Positions 60,607-64,000 of a stretch of DNA of 64,000 nt are shown in pieces; positions within the stretch are counted from its first letter, which is position 1, and each line of letters opens with the position of its first letter. Origin of the DNA: Archilochus colubris (Eukaryota; Chordata; Aves; Apodiformes; Trochilidae); assembly GCA_023079485.1 (NCBI GenBank), contig CM041083.1, positions 63,245,810 to 63,309,809 on the forward strand, read 5' to 3'. Made by a program: the position numbers and the translations under genes. The notes below the pieces were generated by a model, which did no database searches, had not been told where the DNA came from, and was given only the letters and a program-made list of their open reading frames with translations.

Positions 60607-61678
60607 TTGAATCACAGAATCACAGGTTCATCACTGTTGGAAAAGACCTGTAAGATCACCAAGTCTGTGTGTCAACCCACCCTGCCTGCTAGAGCATGTC
60701 CTGAAGTGCCATTCTACCACCTTCCTGGGCAGCATGTTGGAGTGCCTGTCTGCTCTCTCAGTAAGGAAATTTTTCCTAATATCTAATCTAAACCTCCCTT
60801 TGTGCAAATTCAGGCCATTTCTTGTAGTCCTGTTGTTACTTACTTGGGAAAAGAGGCTGACACCCACCTCACTACAACCTACTTTCAGGTAGTTGTAGAG
60901 AGCAATAACATCTCTCTTCAGCCCCCTTTTTTCCAGACTAAACAATCCCAGTTCCCTCAGCCTCTCCTCATAGGAGTTTTTCTCTAGACCCTTCACCTGC
61001 TTGGTTGCAGGGTACTAGAGGTGCAGCATCTTGAGTGCTGAGTACAGGGGTATGATAACTTCACTTCTTCTGCTGGCCATACTATTTCTGATGCAGACCA
61101 GGATGCCTTCTTGGCCACCTGGGCAGACTGCTAGTTCACCTTCATCTGGGTGTCAACCACTACCTCCAGGTCCTTTTTGACCAGGCAACTTTCCAGCCAT
61201 TCTTCCCCAGGCCTGTAGTGTTGCATGGAGTGGTTTTTACTGAAATACAGGACCTGGCACTTGGCCTTGGTGAACCTCATACACCTGGCCTTAACCCATG
61301 GATCCAGGCTGCCTAGGCCCCTTTGCAGAGCCTTCTGACCCTCAAGCTGTCCAACTTGCTGTTGCCTGCAAACTTCCTGAGAAAAGAATTCAAAGAATGA
61401 CAGAATCAGCCAGGTTGGAAAGGACCTTTGAGATCATCAAGTCCAACCCTTGATCACCCTATCTAGATAAAAAAGGTACTGAACGAGACTGGCCCCAAAA
61501 CTCAGCCTTGGGGTACACCACTGGATTTAACTCCAATCAGCACAACTTTCTGGCCCTCTCCATTCAGCCAGTTTTTCATCTGGTGAAAAGTACACCTGTC
61601 TTATGCCATGAGCTGCTAGATTCTCTAGGAAAATGCCATGGGAGACAGTGTCAAAGGTTTTACCAAAATCCAGAGAAG
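60607..61678 (-). mobile_element. CR1 LINE inserted into another CR1
   Basis: Starts AATCACAGAATCACAGG (CR1 3' end, reverse) and on the minus strand encodes [20 protein letters not shown] and [19 protein letters not shown]. It then proceeds into the RT region (61455-61678: ACTGGCCCCAAAACTCAGCC). It is 5' truncated and itself interrupted near 61386-61455. Confidence 0.87.
61394..61455 (-). mobile_element. Short CR1 3' tail nested in the CR1 above
   Basis: ATGACAGAATCAGCCAGGTT followed by GGAAAGGACCTTTGAGATCA and AGTCCAACCC is a second CR1 3' end, only about 60 bp long. It splits the surrounding minus-strand CR1, whose sequence continues on either side. Confidence 0.75.
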
Positions 61679-62512
61679 GACATGAAGGTGATAAGAGCAC
61701 TGGAGCATCTCTCCTTTGAAGACAGACTGAGAAAGTTGGGGATGTTCAGCCTAGAGAAGAGGCTCTGGGGAAGCCTTCCAGTACGTAGAGGGGGCCTACA
61801 GGAAAGCTGGGGAGGGACTTTTTGCAAGGGCAAGTAGCAGTAGGACTGGGGGTAATGGCTTTAGACTGAAAGAGGGTAGATTTAGGTTAGACATTAGGAG
61901 GAAATTCTTTAGTGTGAGGGTGGTGAGAACGTGGAACAGGTTGCCCAGGAAAGTTGTGGATGCCCCTTCCCTGGAGTGTTCAAGGCCAGGTTAGATAGGG
62001 GCTTGGGGCAACCTGATCTAGAGGGAGGTGTCCCTGCCCCTGGTTGAGGGAGGAGGGCAGGGCGGGTGGTGGAACTGGGTGATCTTTAGGGTCCCTTCCA
62101 ACCCAAAGTGTTCTATGTTTAATTATGCTAACTCGTTGGTTTGGACTAAGGAACAGATGTAATTCAGTAGTGGGCAGGTATCTTAAAGCATTTTTGGAAA
62201 TCTTTGTTGTAGGCACTTTTCTCCATGTGTATCTTTTCAGTGCAGTTTATACTTTGCTTTTACTGTGAATAAATTCATTTTAAGTGTTCAGACGTTTGGT
62301 GTCATAGCTCAGGGAAATAAAATTTCCTACTAAATGAGTACAAGCATGCCTGATTATGCTGTATTCAGTTTCCTCACTGAAGAATATCTCCTCTTTAATG
62401 GAAATAATTTTGGTAATAAATTAACACGATTTTAAGGATAAGTTTCTCCTATGTGAAGCTTGGTTCAAATATCTCAATTTACTGTTAGATTTTTGCCATT
62501 GTCATGTTTTAA

Positions 62513-63262
62513 TGTCCCTCTGGTGAGTTGGCCCTGGCTAGCAGCCAGGCAGCCCCACAGCTGCTCCCTTGGTCCCTGCCCTCTGCCCCAGTGGGATGGG
62601 GAGCAAATGGGGAGAACAGGGGTGAGAAAGCTCCAGGGTTGAAATAAAGACAGGGAAATCAGTAACCAGTTGCTGTCATGGGTAAAGCAGACTTGACTTG
62701 GGGAATTTAACTTAATTTCTTGCAAATTAACATAAATATTTAATTACAGGGAAACAAGAAAAAGGCAAGCATTAAAACGCTTGGGGAAAATCATCCCTCC
62801 TCCTTTCCCAGGCTCAGCTTCACTCCAGACATCTCTTCTTCCTTGTTACTGCTGCAGGGCACACTCAGTCCCTGCAGTGAGGCACATGGCAGTGCAGGGG
62901 GATGGGGTCAGGGCACAGCAGTTTTTCTGCTGCTCCTTGTTTATTTTTCTCCTTTGCTGCAGTGTGGGTTCTCCATAGGTTGCAAATACCTTTGGCACTG
63001 TACCTGCTTCAATGTGGAGCACCTTCTCTTCCTCCTCTTGTTCCTCTGACCTTGTTCTCTCATTCCCTCTATCATTCCCTCTTCTGGTGTTTTCTAACCT
63101 TTCTTAAATATGTTTTCTCTATAAAAAGGGGGTCTGTATGTCCTCCAGTGGATTTGTTGTGGATCTGCTGGAGCTGGGTGTCTGTCACGGAGCTGTGTGT
63201 GGCCTCCTCCTACAAAGATCTCCTGGAGGGCCCTGCTGCCAACACCTGGACACCTGCACTCA
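62513..63262 (-). mobile_element. LTR of an avian endogenous retrovirus (family A), longer copy
   Basis: Shares with 56788-57165 the blocks TGTCATGGGTAAAGCAGACT, GACTTGGGGAA and CCCAGGCTCAGCTTCACTCC. It continues through TTCTTAAATATGTTTTCTC, the reverse of the family's TATA-like TATTTAAG region. The right edge, near 63262, is uncertain. No gag, pol or env sequence adjoins it. Confidence 0.65.
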
Positions 63263-64000
63263 AGAGAATTATAACTGGAATTTCATATATTTATTTGCTA
63301 ATAATATTCTGAAAATATGGGAAAAGGAGTGCTGGGCCTTATATTACTACCAACTGATGATAAGAGTGCTTCATTATTAGAAGCTTATGTTTTATGCTTT
63401 CTTGCAATTCCTTGTAAGACTGGATTGCTTTCTCAGTCTAAAAGGTTTTGATGAGCTGCTTAGTGGCTGAACTCCTACATGTTCTATTTCTAAAATACTT
63501 TTGATGCTTTTTGTCTGCCTGACTCAGGAATGATTTCAGTGCAAACAACATTGTCTTGATGAAATGATGGAATAAGGTGAGAAGATCAAGCAAATGTGAA
63601 AAGGCAGGATTTTGAACTCTACAAAGAATAATGAATTAGTCTATGAAATGCAGAACAGTACCTCCCTGCCCTGGAAAATAAACTAATAACTAATGTAATT
63701 ATTGTCTATTAATAGATCAAATATATTTTTTAAAATACATACATGTCACATACATGCCCAAAGCAGGACAATATTAAAATAAGATGGAAATAAATAACGT
63801 TAAGTGCGATCTGAATTTCATTGTACCTCTAATGTTGCTGTTTAGTGAAACCTTTGGTGATGTAGTAAGAAACCTTAGAATTAGTTTCTGAATTAACAAA
63901 CATTGTTCCTCATTTTCTGCTAATGTATCTTCTCTAGTTGATTTTAGTATAATGGCCATATCCCAACAAGTGAAATGCATTTAACCACTGTCATCGTTAG

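Larger units (their letters stand above)
60395..62117 (+). mobile_element. CR1 LINE in two halves (60395-60606 and 61679-62117)
   Basis: The first half ends inside GAGTACTGTGTCCTGTTCTG...CACAAGG. The second half picks up at GTGATAAGAGCACTGGAGCA and continues to ATTAGGAGGAAATTC, CCCTTCCAACCC and GTTCTATG, the CR1 3' end. The halves are consecutive parts of one element, separated by the minus-strand insertion at 60607-61678 and flanked by a repeated GACATG (60601-60606 and 61679-61684). Confidence 0.85.
40231..64000 (+). other. ERC1: ERC1 intron 2 (5' part), repeat-rich distally
   Basis: The next ERC1 coding segment (which should start HMQMTIQALQ in human) was not found, so the intron exceeds 23.7 kb. 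From 40.2 to 54.2 kb it holds little beyond a short CR1 tail (47111-47254), a C/A-only tract (46164-46319) and small hairpins. From 54.2 to 63.3 kb it is mostly CR1 and LTR sequence. 63.3-64 kb shows nothing recognisable. Confidence 0.8.

Noticed and set aside
56788..63262. The two related LTRs as the ends of one provirus
   Set aside because: They share orientation, but the 5 kb between them is CR1 and another solo LTR with no gag, pol or env, and the copies differ in length and sequence.
1..64000. tRNA, rRNA, CRISPR arrays and bacterial operon signals
   Set aside because: I looked for their structure and saw none; the direct repeats present are microsatellites or CR1/LTR copies.

Overview
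The window is nuclear DNA from a vertebrate, almost certainly a bird. Three spliced genes lie in the order WNK1 (+), RAD52 (-), ERC1 (+), the arrangement I know from human 12p13.33. The interspersed repeats are avian: CR1 LINE fragments ending in the ATTCTATG-type tail, plus LTRs of families common in Neoaves. The style of the CR1 copies suggests a neoavian bird, but I cannot name the species. There is no bacterial, phage or CRISPR content.

Region by region. Positions 1-11,075 hold the 3' end of WNK1: three constitutive coding exons (258-452, 7412-7599, 7933-8247), two small in-phase cassette exons between them (1747-1818, 4292-4333), and a long 3'UTR with several poly(A) signals and a perfect 24-bp palindrome. 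Positions 11,076-13,541 are the tail-to-tail gap between WNK1 and RAD52, including the RAD52 3'UTR. Positions 13,542-20,023 carry all eleven coding exons of RAD52 on the minus strand. They join without a frame break into a 420-residue protein (422 with an alternative acceptor), from a start at 20,023 to a stop at 13,542. RAD52 intron 1 (20,026 to about 28,416) contains a long decayed CR1. Positions 27.9-29.5 kb are a CpG-rich island between the heads of RAD52 and ERC1, probably a shared bidirectional promoter. ERC1 follows: a likely non-coding exon 1 ending at 28,979, a 10.4-kb intron, and exon 2 (about 39,397-40,230), which holds three short upstream ORFs and the first 223 codons. The rest (40,231-64,000) is the start of a very long ERC1 intron. 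Its last 10 kb is a cluster of transposable elements, with CR1 inside CR1 and a solo LTR inside CR1.

The genes do not form a pathway. WNK1 is a chloride- and volume-sensing kinase, RAD52 a single-strand annealing recombinase, and ERC1 a scaffold of presynaptic active zones and cortical membrane platforms. RAD52 and ERC1 probably share a promoter; WNK1 and RAD52 converge. I found no undescribed multi-gene system. The observations most worth following are the WNK1 cassette exons, the WNK1 3'UTR palindrome, the ERC1 upstream ORFs, two reciprocal Lys/Arg swaps in the RAD52 DNA-binding groove, and the datable nested repeats.
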